DNA of 64,000 nucleotides from Flavobacteriales bacterium UBA5040 (GTDB taxonomy: Bacteria > Bacteroidota > Bacteroidia > Flavobacteriales > Weeksellaceae): the NCBI GenBank assembly GCA_002415135.1, contig DIBY01000023.1, forward strand, positions 1 through 64,000, read 5' to 3'. The notes under the pieces are model-generated. The model searched no databases and was not told the DNA's origin. It was given only the letters and a program-made list of their open reading frames with translations. Made by a program: the position numbers and the translations under genes. This document shows positions 24,719 through 33,593 of the stretch, piece by piece. Position 1 is the stretch's first letter, and each line of letters begins with the position of its first letter.

Positions 24719-25225
24719 TTAGTTTGTAAGGGGCAGACTGCTAAATCCAACCGAAGTTTTTACCGAAATATCTGAAGTTGGTGATTGTTTTAACACGTAA
24801 ACCAGCCTCTGCTGTACGCTTCCGGATTTCATCATATTGTCTAAAGTTGAATTCGTCTTCACATCTAAAGCAAGAGAATTTCCAACGTTGTCTGGGATAT
24901 CTTCACGAGAAGCCACTAAAATTTCGTTGCTGCCATTATTGGACAGATAGACTTTTACTGATTTGAAAAGTCCAACACTTGCATTAGAATTGACCGAAAA
25001 GGTTGCATTAGAAACACGAATATCTTTCACGTTAGCTCCTGAGCCCGTCAATTGATTAATACTTTGCGCAGCAGAGACACTGGACAAAGTTGTATTTGCG
25101 GGTGAACCAGAAGTCACCAATATGGTTGCGTTGTACGGAAAAGTATTTTGTAAAATAGAAGAAACGGTAGAACAACTTGCTAAAGTTGCCGTAGCTACGA
25201 TTGCAGATAAAAACATATTTTTCAT
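24719..25225 (-). CDS. Hypothetical lipoprotein
   Basis: A 168-residue lipoprotein with lipobox TATLASC followed by STVSSILQ. The mature chain is polar and Ser/Asn-rich, with predicted beta strands (VKDIRVSNATFSVNSNAS, SVKVYLSNNGSNEILVASRE, QQRLVYVLKQSPTSDISVKT). No known domain is recognised. It stands alone and its 3' region carries the palindromic element and a terminator. Confidence 0.75.
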   Translation of the reverse strand: MKNMFLSAIVATATLASCSTVSSILQNTFPYNATILVTSGSPANTTLSSVSAAQSINQLTGSGANVKDIRVSNATFSVNSNASVGLFKSVKVYLSNNGSNEILVASREDIPDNVGNSLALDVKTNSTLDNMMKSGSVQQRLVYVLKQSPTSDISVKTSVGFSSLPLTN

Positions 25226-25367
25226 AATAGTAGTATTTTAATTATTTGTTTCTATCCAGAAATTGTACCAACTGTTTTGTTTAACATAAGATTAACGATT
25301 ACAGTCGGCGTATGGAAAGGTAATTGTATCAGTACAGACTTAATATTAATCTTAAAAAAAAACGATT

Positions 25368-25880
25368 ATGATTTCTGACAAAATGAAAAACTCTGACTTT
25401 CACAAATTTTTTATCGACGAATTAAAAGATCTGTACTGGGCAGAAAATGCAGTTTTAAAAGAACTCCCGAAAATGCAGGAAGCCGCTACAAGCGAAGAAT
25501 TAGCAGAGAGTTTTGCTAAACATCATGAAGAAACGAAGAAACATATTTCCCGACTTGAGAAAGTATTTGAAAGTTTAGGCGAAAAGGCGGAAGGTGTAAA
25601 ATGTGAAGCCATGGCTGGAATTCTGAAAGAAGGAAAATCCATCATTGAAGACACGACTAAAGATACAATGACCAGAGATGCCGGTTTGATCTTAGCCGCT
25701 CAGAAAATAGAACACTACGAAATCGCCACCTATGGAATGCTCAAAGTTTTTGCAGCGCATATGGGTCATAAAGAAGCAGAGAATTTACTGGCTGAAACTT
25801 TGGATAATGAGAAAGCAACGAACGGAACTTTAACTGGACTTGCCGAACGATTCATCAACAAGCAGGCAGTAGCAGAATAA
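25368..25880 (+). CDS. Ferritin-like DUF892 (YciE/YciF) protein
   Basis: A 170-residue four-helix protein of the YciE/YciF (DUF892) family. FFIDELKDLYWAENAVLKEL is the family opening. The di-iron-type ligands fit ELKDLYWAE, SFAKHHEETKKHI, KIEHYEIATYGML and NEKATNGTLTGLA. The family is linked to stress responses; ferroxidase activity is inferred. A Met five codons in (MKNSDF) is an alternative start. A strong terminator follows. Confidence 0.9.
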   Translation: MISDKMKNSDFHKFFIDELKDLYWAENAVLKELPKMQEAATSEELAESFAKHHEETKKHISRLEKVFESLGEKAEGVKCEAMAGILKEGKSIIEDTTKDTMTRDAGLILAAQKIEHYEIATYGMLKVFAAHMGHKEAENLLAETLDNEKATNGTLTGLAERFINKQAVAE

Positions 25881-25899
25881 AACAAAATAATGATCAATT

Positions 25900-25929
25900 A
25901 CAAATCCATCTTCCCGGTGGATTTTTTTT
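25900..25929 (+). terminator. Terminator of the DUF892 gene
   Basis: AAATCCATC (25902-25910) pairs with GGTGGATTT, followed by a run of T. Confidence 0.85.
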
Positions 25930-26025
25930 CGATAAAAGGAACTATCCTAACTTTATAAGATTACCGAACTGATAGTGAGATTTTTCAAATTGAAACTGCC
26001 AGAATTATTTATTAAAATTTAAACG

Positions 26026-26814
26026 ATGAAACAAATAACAAAATCCTTAATCGCGCTTCCCATTGCACTTTTTGTCTTTGCTGCTACTTTTATCTCCTGC
26101 GAGGCACAGAAATCCGCGACTGCAAATAATCCTGATCCGGCACATTCCGCCCAAAACTCTTTAGATTATGATGGAATTTATCGCGGAACAATTCCGTGTG
26201 CAGACTGCGAAGGAATCAAAACAACCGTGTATTTGATGAGAAATAATACCTTCAAAACAGTATATGATTATTTAGGTAAAGAAGTGGAACCTTTTGAAAG
26301 TACAGGGAAATTTACCTGGAATAAAGACGGGAATACCGTTACTTTAACATCTGGAAATGATAAAACCAGTTATTTCGTGGGAGAAAACACCTTGACGCAA
26401 TTGGATCAGAACGGTAAGAAAATGACAGGAGCACTGGCCTCTAAATATATTTTATCCAAAGACAATTACCGTATTCTGCACCGAAAATGGAAGTTGATTG
26501 ATCTGATGGGAAAAAGGGTGACCACGAGTGAAACGATGAATAAAGAAGCATATATTCAGTTCTCTGATCAGGAAAACCGATATACTGCTTACGCTGGATG
26601 CAACAGCATGTCGGGAAGTTTTTCGACTGAAGCTGGAAATCAGCTCCAACTTGGTATGGGAATAAGTACCATGATGGCTTGTGAAAATATGACGGTTGAA
26701 CGCGAGTTGAGTAAAGTCCTGAGCACGGCAGATCATTTTCAGGTGGATGGAAATTTCTTGATTTTAATGGAAGGAACCACGGTATTAGCAAAATTTGTCG
26801 CACCGGTAAATTAA
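26026..26814 (+). CDS. NlpE N-terminal / META domain lipoprotein
   Basis: A 262-residue lipoprotein with lipobox AATFISC followed by EAQK. The first domain (about residues 45-145) is NlpE-like: YDGIYRGTIPCADCEGIKTT carries the CxxC, and LTSGNDKTSYFVGENTLTQL follows. The second (about 150-260) is a META domain: WKLIDLMGKRV, YTAYAGCNSMSGSFS and MGISTMMACENMTVERELSK. NlpE domains sense copper or envelope stress; META domains occur in heat-shock-type secreted proteins. The fusion is common in Bacteroidota. Confidence 0.9.
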   Translation: MKQITKSLIALPIALFVFAATFISCEAQKSATANNPDPAHSAQNSLDYDGIYRGTIPCADCEGIKTTVYLMRNNTFKTVYDYLGKEVEPFESTGKFTWNKDGNTVTLTSGNDKTSYFVGENTLTQLDQNGKKMTGALASKYILSKDNYRILHRKWKLIDLMGKRVTTSETMNKEAYIQFSDQENRYTAYAGCNSMSGSFSTEAGNQLQLGMGISTMMACENMTVERELSKVLSTADHFQVDGNFLILMEGTTVLAKFVAPVN

Positions 26815-26834
26815 CTTCGTCGCTTAACCAAATT

Positions 26835-26870
26835 AAAACCGATTCCGCAAAGAGTCGGTTTTATATTTTT
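26835..26870. terminator. Convergent terminator
   Basis: AAAACCGA (26835-26842) pairs with TCGGTTTT (26855-26862), followed by ATATTTTT on the plus strand and TTTTAATTT on the minus strand. It can serve both the NlpE/META gene and the facing lipoprotein gene. Confidence 0.65.
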
Positions 26871-26895
26871 GAAGATGAAGACTAGGATTAAATTT

Positions 26896-27408
26896 TTACT
26901 TCAAACTGATGGTAAATTTACCGGTTGGTTTTCCGGAAGCCATTAGATTTTTGCCGACAATCAGCCAAATTTCACCGGGCTTATTGATGTCTTGCGTTAT
27001 TTGCAAACCGAAAGGTCCATCGAAAGTACCGTCTGCATATTTAATTTGATTAAACCGGACATTCATATCAGCGGCACCAGGATTAATCGTGGCGTTTATT
27101 TTCTTCTCGCTGAAATTTTTAATTTTTAAAATATATTTTTGTTGATCGGTGGTAAATTCATCTGAAACAGTCAATGGAATCATATCCGCGTTGATGGTTT
27201 TAATAACACTATCCCCATCGATAACCCGGAAAGCTTTGGTAACTGATTTCGGTTTTTCCTGATCCAGCACGACCAGTCCATTGGTAGAAGAATCCATCTC
27301 ATTTCCGACCAGCAATACAGAATCTTGTCCTACGGATGTTTCCGTAATGGATTCATTCTTTTGACAAGACAGTAGTAATAAGGGTACAATTGCAAGTAAT
27401 TTTTTCAT
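26896..27408 (-). CDS. Hypothetical lipoprotein of the DUF4153-like operon
   Basis: A 170-residue lipoprotein with lipobox PLLLLSC followed by QKNES. The mature chain has no recognised domain; it looks beta-rich in its second half (QQKYILKIKNFSEKKINATI, FGLQITQDINKPGEIWLIVG, GKFTISLK). It starts one base after the stop of the large membrane protein gene, so it is the last gene of that operon. Confidence 0.78.
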   Translation of the reverse strand: MKKLLAIVPLLLLSCQKNESITETSVGQDSVLLVGNEMDSSTNGLVVLDQEKPKSVTKAFRVIDGDSVIKTINADMIPLTVSDEFTTDQQKYILKIKNFSEKKINATINPGAADMNVRFNQIKYADGTFDGPFGLQITQDINKPGEIWLIVGKNLMASGKPTGKFTISLK

Positions 27409-27409
27409 T

Positions 27410-28762
27410 TTAATTATTTTTTAGCGATTCATCATATAAGGTTCGGGAAAGAAAGGTGCCAGAAACTATCTCCTCAAGATAGTCAATTTCATATTTCTCT
27501 GGAAATTTTTCTTTCAGTAACTGATCGTTAAATTTGAGAGTAGAGAGGTAATCATAATTTCCAAAACCACCTTTCAAATTATATGAAGTCGCAATTTTGC
27601 CCCAATTAATAAAACTACAAACCAGAAGTGTTCCATAAAAATACCAGATCATTTGATTAAAAAGAAAGCCATTTGTTTTCCTATTTTTGATTTTAAAATA
27701 AGTAACGATCAATCCAATAATTGCCAGGATTAAAAATGAATAAACTCCCAATCGTTTGTAAGTAAGTCCCATATTCAGAATATATTCTGTGTTCTTGGCA
27801 AATGCGGAAATCACCAAAACTGCATTTAGAACAATCCATATTTTTGCTAAAACTTTTAACGATTTTGCTTTTTCATCAAAATTAAAGTTGCCTTTAAAAT
27901 AAAACATAATCACCGCAATCGCCATAATAATTGATAAAATTACGGCATTAACTCGTTCGTGAGTTTCAGCAGAAAGTTCAATCGGCGTTTTCGCTATTTC
28001 TACAAACTGCTCATAATTAAATGTGATAATAAAAATAAGAAGCAAAATATTTAAAGCCAAAAACGAAACAACGCCACTTTTTCTTTCAGCATCAACATCT
28101 AAAAAAGAATAAGTAGATTCCTTAACATGATCTTCGTTTACAAAATCGTTTTTTAAATGATGATTCCAGCCAAGGAAAAAATCATACGTTTTAAAATTTA
28201 AGAAAGTGAAAGCAATGAAAAACCCAAGACAAGCCAAAGATAAAAATTCCCAGAAATTAAGATCGAATTCGTAGTCGCTGAAAATACTTGAAAAGTGAGA
28301 ACTTCCCATGGTGTAAATCGCAAAGAAAATACTGCTGAAAATAACGGGAATTAAAATAACGGAAATAAATTTTTGTCCTGATCCGGCAATGTTTCTTTTG
28401 GGTAGCCAATCTTTAAAATTAAAGAAGCGACCAAAAAATGTAACAAAATTCAATACAAAAAGTGGCAAAGTCAAAATTGATTTCAGGTCTCTGTTCTTGG
28501 ATTTAAAAGCCAATAAACAAAGCGAAAATAATATAGCTAAAAAAGAAGTAAAGTCACCGTACCAAGCAAAAGCAATACTTGATGAAACACTTAAGACGAA
28601 AAGAATTAAAAACGTTTTGGTTCGGAATTTTTCAGCAGCACTGAAAAGCAAAAGCAAAGAGTATGAAATGCCGAGTATGCCAAGATTGATGCCGACGCTT
28701 TCGCCATAAAACAATGTAACGAAAAGCGTGGTTGTGAGTAAAATGATTTCTGATTTTTTCAT
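27410..28762 (-). CDS. DUF4153/DUF4173-like polytopic membrane protein
   Basis: A 450-residue inner-membrane protein with about eleven hydrophobic helices, for example FLILFVLSVSSSIAFAWYG, FISVILIPVIFSSIFFAIYT and MIWYFYGTLLVCSFINW. Its layout resembles the DUF4153/DUF4173 family, which is of unknown function. There is a soluble C-terminal tail (FPEKYEIDYLEEIVSGTFLS). It is the largest gene in an operon with a winged-helix regulator and two small membrane proteins. Confidence 0.8.
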   Translation of the reverse strand: MKKSEIILLTTTLFVTLFYGESVGINLGILGISYSLLLLFSAAEKFRTKTFLILFVLSVSSSIAFAWYGDFTSFLAILFSLCLLAFKSKNRDLKSILTLPLFVLNFVTFFGRFFNFKDWLPKRNIAGSGQKFISVILIPVIFSSIFFAIYTMGSSHFSSIFSDYEFDLNFWEFLSLACLGFFIAFTFLNFKTYDFFLGWNHHLKNDFVNEDHVKESTYSFLDVDAERKSGVVSFLALNILLLIFIITFNYEQFVEIAKTPIELSAETHERVNAVILSIIMAIAVIMFYFKGNFNFDEKAKSLKVLAKIWIVLNAVLVISAFAKNTEYILNMGLTYKRLGVYSFLILAIIGLIVTYFKIKNRKTNGFLFNQMIWYFYGTLLVCSFINWGKIATSYNLKGGFGNYDYLSTLKFNDQLLKEKFPEKYEIDYLEEIVSGTFLSRTLYDESLKNN

Positions 28763-28781
28763 GATATATTTTGCTTTTAAA

Positions 28782-29078
28782 TTAAATTATAGAAAGTCCA
28801 ATCCAAGTGTAAAGGGATGCTATCGGAATATTAATGAGCAGAATTAAAGCAGATTTCATAGATTCCTCATATTGGTTTCTATTAAAAACCCCATATAAAA
28901 TCAGCGAAACAAAAGCAAGTAAGTTGACGGAGCTTCCGAAAATCAATAAGAAATATCCACCGATTGCAAAAAACATTTCGTTAGAAATGAGATAGCCAAA
29001 GAGACAGATGTTTCCCAGCAGAAAACTGAGCCAAAAAAGTGATTTCCCGATGTGGATAATTGTGAGATTGTTAATCAT
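28782..29078 (-). CDS. Small membrane protein
   Basis: A 98-residue protein with three hydrophobic helices (IHIGKSLFWLSFLLGNICLF, MFFAIGGYFLLIFGSSVNLL, LILLINIPIASLYTWIGLSI). No family is recognised. It lies 19 bases ahead of the DUF4153-like gene and downstream of an operator-like inverted repeat. Confidence 0.75.
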   Translation of the reverse strand: MINNLTIIHIGKSLFWLSFLLGNICLFGYLISNEMFFAIGGYFLLIFGSSVNLLAFVSLILYGVFNRNQYEESMKSALILLINIPIASLYTWIGLSII

Positions 29079-29128
29079 TTGTTTAAAGTTTAAATTAATT
29101 ATAATTGAATTTATTATTTATCAAAGTG

Positions 29129-29143
29129 CTTTGCAATTCAAAG
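29129..29143. promoter_or_regulatory. Operator candidate, site A
   Basis: CTTTGCAATTCAAAG is an inverted repeat (CTTTG/CAAAG around CAATT). It lies 50 bases before the 98-residue membrane protein gene and behind the regulator gene. The exact reverse complement is site B at 30104-30118. On the minus strand CAACTTTG (29139-29146) resembles a -7 box with one mismatch. Confidence 0.6.
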
Positions 29144-29167
29144 TTGATTGATAAAAAAATATAGATT

Positions 29168-29458
29168 TTATTTTCCGATCAATTTTTCAAGCGCATTCAG
29201 GTGGTCTTCAAATGCCTTTCTGCCAGAATTAGTAACTCGGTAAGAAGTTTTCGTTTTTTTACCAACAAATTCTTTTTTAATTTCGATGTAGTTTGATTTT
29301 TCTAAAGCACTGCTGTGACTTGCCAAATTGCCATCTGTAATTTCCAATAGATTTTTCATTTCTGTAAAATCAACCCAATCGTTCACCATCAAAACAGACA
29401 TAATGCCTAATCTTACGCGACTTTCAAATTCCTTGTTAAGTTGATTGATGTTGATCAT
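29168..29458 (-). CDS. Winged-helix transcriptional regulator (HTH_34-type)
   Basis: A 96-residue protein matching the short winged-helix regulators of PF13601/ArsR-like type: ESRVRLGIMSVLMVNDWVDF, TEMKNLLEITDGNLASHSSA (recognition helix), LEKSNYIEIKKEFVGKKTKT (wing) and SYRVTNSGRKAFEDHL. No metal-binding cysteines are present. It lies between two membrane protein genes, and both flanking promoter regions carry the same 15-base inverted repeat, so it probably controls its own operon. Confidence 0.9.
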   Translation of the reverse strand: MININQLNKEFESRVRLGIMSVLMVNDWVDFTEMKNLLEITDGNLASHSSALEKSNYIEIKKEFVGKKTKTSYRVTNSGRKAFEDHLNALEKLIGK

Positions 29459-29478
29459 TGATGAAAAATATATCTCTA

Positions 29479-30096
29479 TTATTTGTATTTCTTATACATT
29501 ACAATTCCGTACACGATATGCAAAACTCCGAAACCTATTGCCCAAAACAATAATCCCCATCCGAGAAAAAAGAAGGATAATAATCCTAAAACAATCTGAC
29601 AATATCCTAAATATTTTACGTCAGTTAAAGTATACTTCTCCGCATTTACTAAGGCTAAACCATAAAAAATTAGAGTTGCAGGCGCTACAAAAACATACAA
29701 TTGATGGTAAATTAATCCTAAACAAAAAAATCCCCCAGTAAATAATGGAATGGCGAAATTGAAAAGTAAACGTTTTGTGGTTTGATCCCAAATCTTAACG
29801 TTCTTGGTTTTACTTTTTTTGGAAGTGAAAAAATATCCCGATAAAAGCGCCAGTAAAAGAATAATAGTTCCAATTAAAACCAATTCCTTTACCAGACTTT
29901 CTGTAAATATATTTCTGTTTCCTTCAAAATAGTTGATTCCTTCCCGTTGAAAAACGAAGTACACATAAATTGCTCCGATCAACGCAACCAAACCGGCGAA
30001 AACACCAGAAAGTCCACTCAACGAAATAAATCTAGAACTTCGTTCCATCATGGAGCGGATGTGTAAAAGATCTTCTTGATAATTTTTTGAATCCAT
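29479..30096 (-). CDS. Polytopic membrane protein, first gene of the regulator operon
   Basis: A 205-residue protein with a soluble N-terminus (DSKNYQEDLLHIRSMMERSS) and five or six membrane helices (LSGVFAGLVALIGAIYVYFV, LVLIGTIILLLALLSGYFF, LFNFAIPLFTGGFFCLGLIY, IVLGLLSFFFLGWGLLFWAI). Function unknown. It is read 20 bases before the winged-helix regulator, behind a promoter whose -7 box is overlapped by site B. Confidence 0.83.
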   Translation of the reverse strand: MDSKNYQEDLLHIRSMMERSSRFISLSGLSGVFAGLVALIGAIYVYFVFQREGINYFEGNRNIFTESLVKELVLIGTIILLLALLSGYFFTSKKSKTKNVKIWDQTTKRLLFNFAIPLFTGGFFCLGLIYHQLYVFVAPATLIFYGLALVNAEKYTLTDVKYLGYCQIVLGLLSFFFLGWGLLFWAIGFGVLHIVYGIVMYKKYK

Positions 30097-30103
30097 AAAA
30101 GTA

Positions 30104-30118
30104 CTTTGAATTGCAAAG
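30104..30118. promoter_or_regulatory. Operator candidate, site B
   Basis: CTTTGAATTGCAAAG, the reverse complement of site A, lies 8 bases before the ATG at 30096. Its right half is part of the -7 box TAACTTTG (30114-30121, minus strand), so a bound regulator would block RNA polymerase. Confidence 0.65.
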
Positions 30119-30142
30119 TTAAATTAAATTCTCAAACGACAA
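30114..30142 (-). promoter_or_regulatory. Promoter of the regulator operon
   Basis: On the minus strand TTG (30140-30142), an 18-base spacer and TAACTTTG (30114-30121) match TTG-N17-23-TAnnTTTG. The -7 box overlaps operator candidate B. Confidence 0.6.
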
Positions 30143-30339
30143 AATAAATTTCTAAAAAAATAATAGCCGAAAAATATCCTATATTTAACATAAGAAAATT
30201 TTAAAATATAGAACTAAAATAACTTCAAAATATAGTTGTCTTAATTGACGATCTTATTGAAAAATGTTTCATTACCGTTCTGTCTTTAAAAGAATCATTT
30301 ATTCAGTGGAAAACTTAAAAATTTTTATCAAACTTTTTC

Positions 30340-32619
30340 ATGAAAATCAAAAACTTACTATTTATTCCTATTTGTTTAACATTACAAATGATAAATGCCC
30401 AAGAACATACCTCATACGTAAATCCTTTTGTAGGAACAAAAAATATGGGACACACTTTTCCTGGAGCCACTACTCCATTTGGAATGGTTCAACTTTCGCC
30501 TGAAACCAATCAGGAACCTTACGCAATTGATGGAAAATACAATCCTGAAACCTATCGCTACTGTTCTGGTTACCAATATGAGGATCAAACTATTTTCGGG
30601 TTTTCTCATACTCATTTCAGCGGTGTTGGACATTCAGATCTGGGGGATTTTCTGGTGATGCCGACAGTGGGAAAACTGAATCTAGAACCAGGAAAGGCCA
30701 ATCAACCCAAAAGTGGTTTTCATTCTCAATTTTCAAAAAAAACTGAAAAAGCCAGTCCTGGATATTACGAAGTAATGCTGGATGATTATGGAATTAAAGC
30801 CGAACTCACCGCAACTGAACGCGTTGGGTTTCACAAATACACGTTTCCGAAATCTTCGGATTCGCGCATTATTTTAGATCTGATGTCGAACATCTATAAT
30901 TACGATGCCAAAAATGTTTGGACTTTCGTAAGGGTTGAAGACGATCAAACGTTGGTTGGCTATCGGGAAACTACAGGTTGGGCGAGAACGAGAAAAGTTT
31001 TTTTCGCTATGAAATTTTCTAAACCTTTTAAAAGTTATGGCAGAAAACGTTACGAGAAAGTTGATTATAACGGCTTCTACAGAAAATTCAACGAAAATGA
31101 AAACTTCCCGGAATTTGCCGGAAGACAGATTCGTGCCTATTTTGATTTTGACACCGTTGAAAACGAATCTATATTGATCAAGTTTGCATTGTCCTCAACT
31201 TCTACGGCGGGAGCAATGAAAAATCTAGAAGCTGAAATTCCAGGTTGGGATTTCACTCAGATCAAAAAAGAAGCTTCGGCGAAATGGGAAAAAGAACTGT
31301 CGAAAATTGAAGTCGAAACCCAAAATGAAAATGATAAGAAGACTTTTTACACGGCAATGTATCATACGATGATGTCACCGGTTCTCTATCAGGATGTGGA
31401 CGGAAAATATTTAGATATCGATCAAAACATTCATGAAGCCAAAGATTTTACGAATTATACCATCTTCTCTCTTTGGGATACCTATCGGGCACTTCATCCT
31501 CTTTACAATATTATTCAGCCGAAAAGAAATAATGATTTCATTAAATCAATGCTGTCTCATTCCCAATACAGCGTTCACAAAGCGTTACCGATTTGGAGTC
31601 ATTATGCCAATGAAAACTGGTGCATGATCGGTTATCACGCTGTTTCGGTTCTAGCGGATGCGGTGGCAAAAAATACGACCGACGCCGATTTGAATAAAAT
31701 GTTGCAGGCAAGCATCACATCATCAAATCTGAAATATTATGACGGCATTGAAGACTTTTTAAAATACGGTTATGTTCCAGAAGATAAAAGCAGTTCTTCG
31801 GTTTCCAAAACCTTAGAATATGCTTATGATGATTGGTGTATAGCACAAATCGCGAAAAAATCTGGTGATCTTAATAAAGAAGCAGAATATTTAAAAAGAA
31901 GTGAAAATTATAAAAATGTTTATAATTCGAAATCTGGATTTATGCATCCTAAATTGTCCGACGGCACTTTCAAAAAAGAATTTGATCCCATGGATACGCA
32001 TGGACAAGGCTTTATCGAAGGGAATGCTTTTAACTACGGCTTGTATGTTCCTCAGAATGTGCCGGAAATGATTAAAATGATGGGCGGAAAAAACAAATTC
32101 TCCAAACATCTGGATGAGATTTTCACGACGGAAATTGCAGATAAATATATTGAGAACAACGAAGACATTACCCGCGACGGCATTATCGGAAACTACGTTC
32201 ATGGCAACGAACCTGGTCATCACATTCCTTATCTTTATAATTACACCAACGATGCCTGGAAAACACAGGAACGCGTACGGGACATTATGCAGAAGATGTA
32301 TTCTTCAGAAGTCGATGGACTTTGCGGAAATGATGATGCCGGACAAATGAGCGCCTGGTATATTTTCTCCGCTTTAGGGTTTTATCCCGTTTTGCCGGGT
32401 TCTGATGAATATCAATTCGGATCGCCGTTGGTGAAAGCTGCAAAAATTAATTTAGAAAACGGAAAAACTTTAAATATCAAAACTGAAAATCAGTCAGATC
32501 AAAACGTCTATGTTTCGAAGATCCTGGTGAATGGTAAAGAAGTGAAAAACCATATTCTGAAACATGCAGATATTGCGAACGGCGGCGAGATCATCTTTAC
32601 AATGAGTTCGAAACATTAA
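30340..32619 (+). CDS. GH92 family exo-alpha-mannosidase
   Basis: A 759-residue exported enzyme with signal peptide LLFIPICLTLQMINAQ. It has the glycoside hydrolase 92 pattern: YVNPFVGTKNMGHTFPGATT and PFGMVQLSPET near the N-terminus, FGFSHTHFSGVGHSDLGDF, then the catalytic domain with SLWDTYRALHPLY, GNEPGHHIPYLYNY and GNDDAGQMSAWYIFSALGFY. GH92 enzymes are calcium-dependent and trim alpha-mannosides from N-glycans or yeast mannan. It has no SusCD neighbour here, and stands alone. Confidence 0.97.
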   Translation: MKIKNLLFIPICLTLQMINAQEHTSYVNPFVGTKNMGHTFPGATTPFGMVQLSPETNQEPYAIDGKYNPETYRYCSGYQYEDQTIFGFSHTHFSGVGHSDLGDFLVMPTVGKLNLEPGKANQPKSGFHSQFSKKTEKASPGYYEVMLDDYGIKAELTATERVGFHKYTFPKSSDSRIILDLMSNIYNYDAKNVWTFVRVEDDQTLVGYRETTGWARTRKVFFAMKFSKPFKSYGRKRYEKVDYNGFYRKFNENENFPEFAGRQIRAYFDFDTVENESILIKFALSSTSTAGAMKNLEAEIPGWDFTQIKKEASAKWEKELSKIEVETQNENDKKTFYTAMYHTMMSPVLYQDVDGKYLDIDQNIHEAKDFTNYTIFSLWDTYRALHPLYNIIQPKRNNDFIKSMLSHSQYSVHKALPIWSHYANENWCMIGYHAVSVLADAVAKNTTDADLNKMLQASITSSNLKYYDGIEDFLKYGYVPEDKSSSSVSKTLEYAYDDWCIAQIAKKSGDLNKEAEYLKRSENYKNVYNSKSGFMHPKLSDGTFKKEFDPMDTHGQGFIEGNAFNYGLYVPQNVPEMIKMMGGKNKFSKHLDEIFTTEIADKYIENNEDITRDGIIGNYVHGNEPGHHIPYLYNYTNDAWKTQERVRDIMQKMYSSEVDGLCGNDDAGQMSAWYIFSALGFYPVLPGSDEYQFGSPLVKAAKINLENGKTLNIKTENQSDQNVYVSKILVNGKEVKNHILKHADIANGGEIIFTMSSKH

Positions 32620-32772
32620 GAGCCTGTTTAAAAAAGTTTTAACGACAAAAAAACGATCTAAAAAGAAAAATTTCGAAGGCGACAAAAAGACAAGTTCTTA
32701 GAATACTTTCCAATTTAACTTTTGAAAAATTTAAATACTATCGCTTTTCTGACTTTTGTCGGGTATAAAAAA

Positions 32773-32803
32773 TTGAGTGACTTATTAAAAATAATTATCT
32801 TTG
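32773..32803 (+). promoter_or_regulatory. Promoter of the PspC-like gene
   Basis: TTG (32773-32775), a 20-base spacer and TATCTTTG (32796-32803) match the consensus, 16 bases before the ATG. Confidence 0.7.
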
Positions 32804-32819
32804 ATCAGAAATTAAAACA

Positions 32820-33041
32820 ATGCTGGATAACTTACGACATAAACTGGAAAAACAATGGTTTGGAGTGCTCACAAGAATGGGCGCCAAATTGGGAATTCCC
32901 GTGTCGAAGCTTCGTGTTTTTTTCATCTATTCTACTTTTGCTACTGCAGGCGTTTTCTTTCTGATTTATTTGGGATTGGCGTTTACGCTCTGGATCAAAG
33001 ATATGTTTATTACCAGACGACCCAGCGTTTTTGACCTATGA
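32820..33041 (+). CDS. PspC-domain-like small membrane protein
   Basis: A 73-residue protein resembling a lone PspC domain: an amphipathic N-terminus (KQWFGVLTRMGAKLGIPVSK) followed by one long hydrophobic segment (VFFIYSTFATAGVFFLIYLG). PspC proteins act in phage-shock/envelope stress signalling in other bacteria, but no pspA or pspB is present here. It overlaps the following acetyltransferase gene by four bases (ATGA). Confidence 0.75.
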   Translation: MLDNLRHKLEKQWFGVLTRMGAKLGIPVSKLRVFFIYSTFATAGVFFLIYLGLAFTLWIKDMFITRRPSVFDL

Positions 33042-33550
33042 TCTGGTTTGAAGAATTACAAACGCGCAAGAAACTTTCCAGAATTTATTCTGCGTACGAA
33101 AGTACTTTTCCGACAGATGAGCGGAGAGATGAAAATCAATTTTTAGCGTTACTCGAAAATCCTGACAGTTTTATTTTTGCTGTGAAAAACGAGGACGATT
33201 TTGTAGGGTATTTAATACTTTGGAAATTATCGGACTTTTATTTTCTGGAACACTTTGAAGTCTTCGAAGAATTTCGAAATCTGAAATTAGGTTCTCAGAT
33301 CTTGACGGAGCTGAAAGAGAAGTTTGACAATATCGTTCTGGAGTCAGAACCAAGTCATTTAGATGAAATGGCAGAGCGAAGAATCAATTTCTATTTGCGC
33401 AATGGATTTTCAATCATTTCGGAAGATTATATTCAGCCAAGTTACGGTCTCGGTAAAAGTTCAATGAATTTATTTGTGATGAGTAATTTTCAAGTTGAAA
33501 ACGTAAAAAGCATTGAGAAACAACTGTATACTAAAGTGTATCACTCGTAA
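33038..33550 (+). CDS. GNAT family N-acetyltransferase
   Basis: A 170-residue GNAT-fold protein. FIFAVKNEDDFVGYLILWKL is the central strand pair, FLEHFEVFEEFRNLKLGSQI is the acetyl-CoA binding motif A (R/Q-x-x-G-x-G/A variant), and RINFYLRNGFSIISEDY is motif B. The substrate is unknown. It is translationally coupled to the PspC-like gene. Confidence 0.88.
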   Translation: MIWFEELQTRKKLSRIYSAYESTFPTDERRDENQFLALLENPDSFIFAVKNEDDFVGYLILWKLSDFYFLEHFEVFEEFRNLKLGSQILTELKEKFDNIVLESEPSHLDEMAERRINFYLRNGFSIISEDYIQPSYGLGKSSMNLFVMSNFQVENVKSIEKQLYTKVYHS

Positions 33551-33593
33551 AAAGGGTTAAAATGATTTCCGTTGATTTCAAAAAATAATATTT

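Noticed and set aside
29129..29146. Full promoter at operator site A
   Set aside because: CAACTTTG has one mismatch to the -7 consensus and no TTG at 17-23 bases, so I list it only as an operator candidate.
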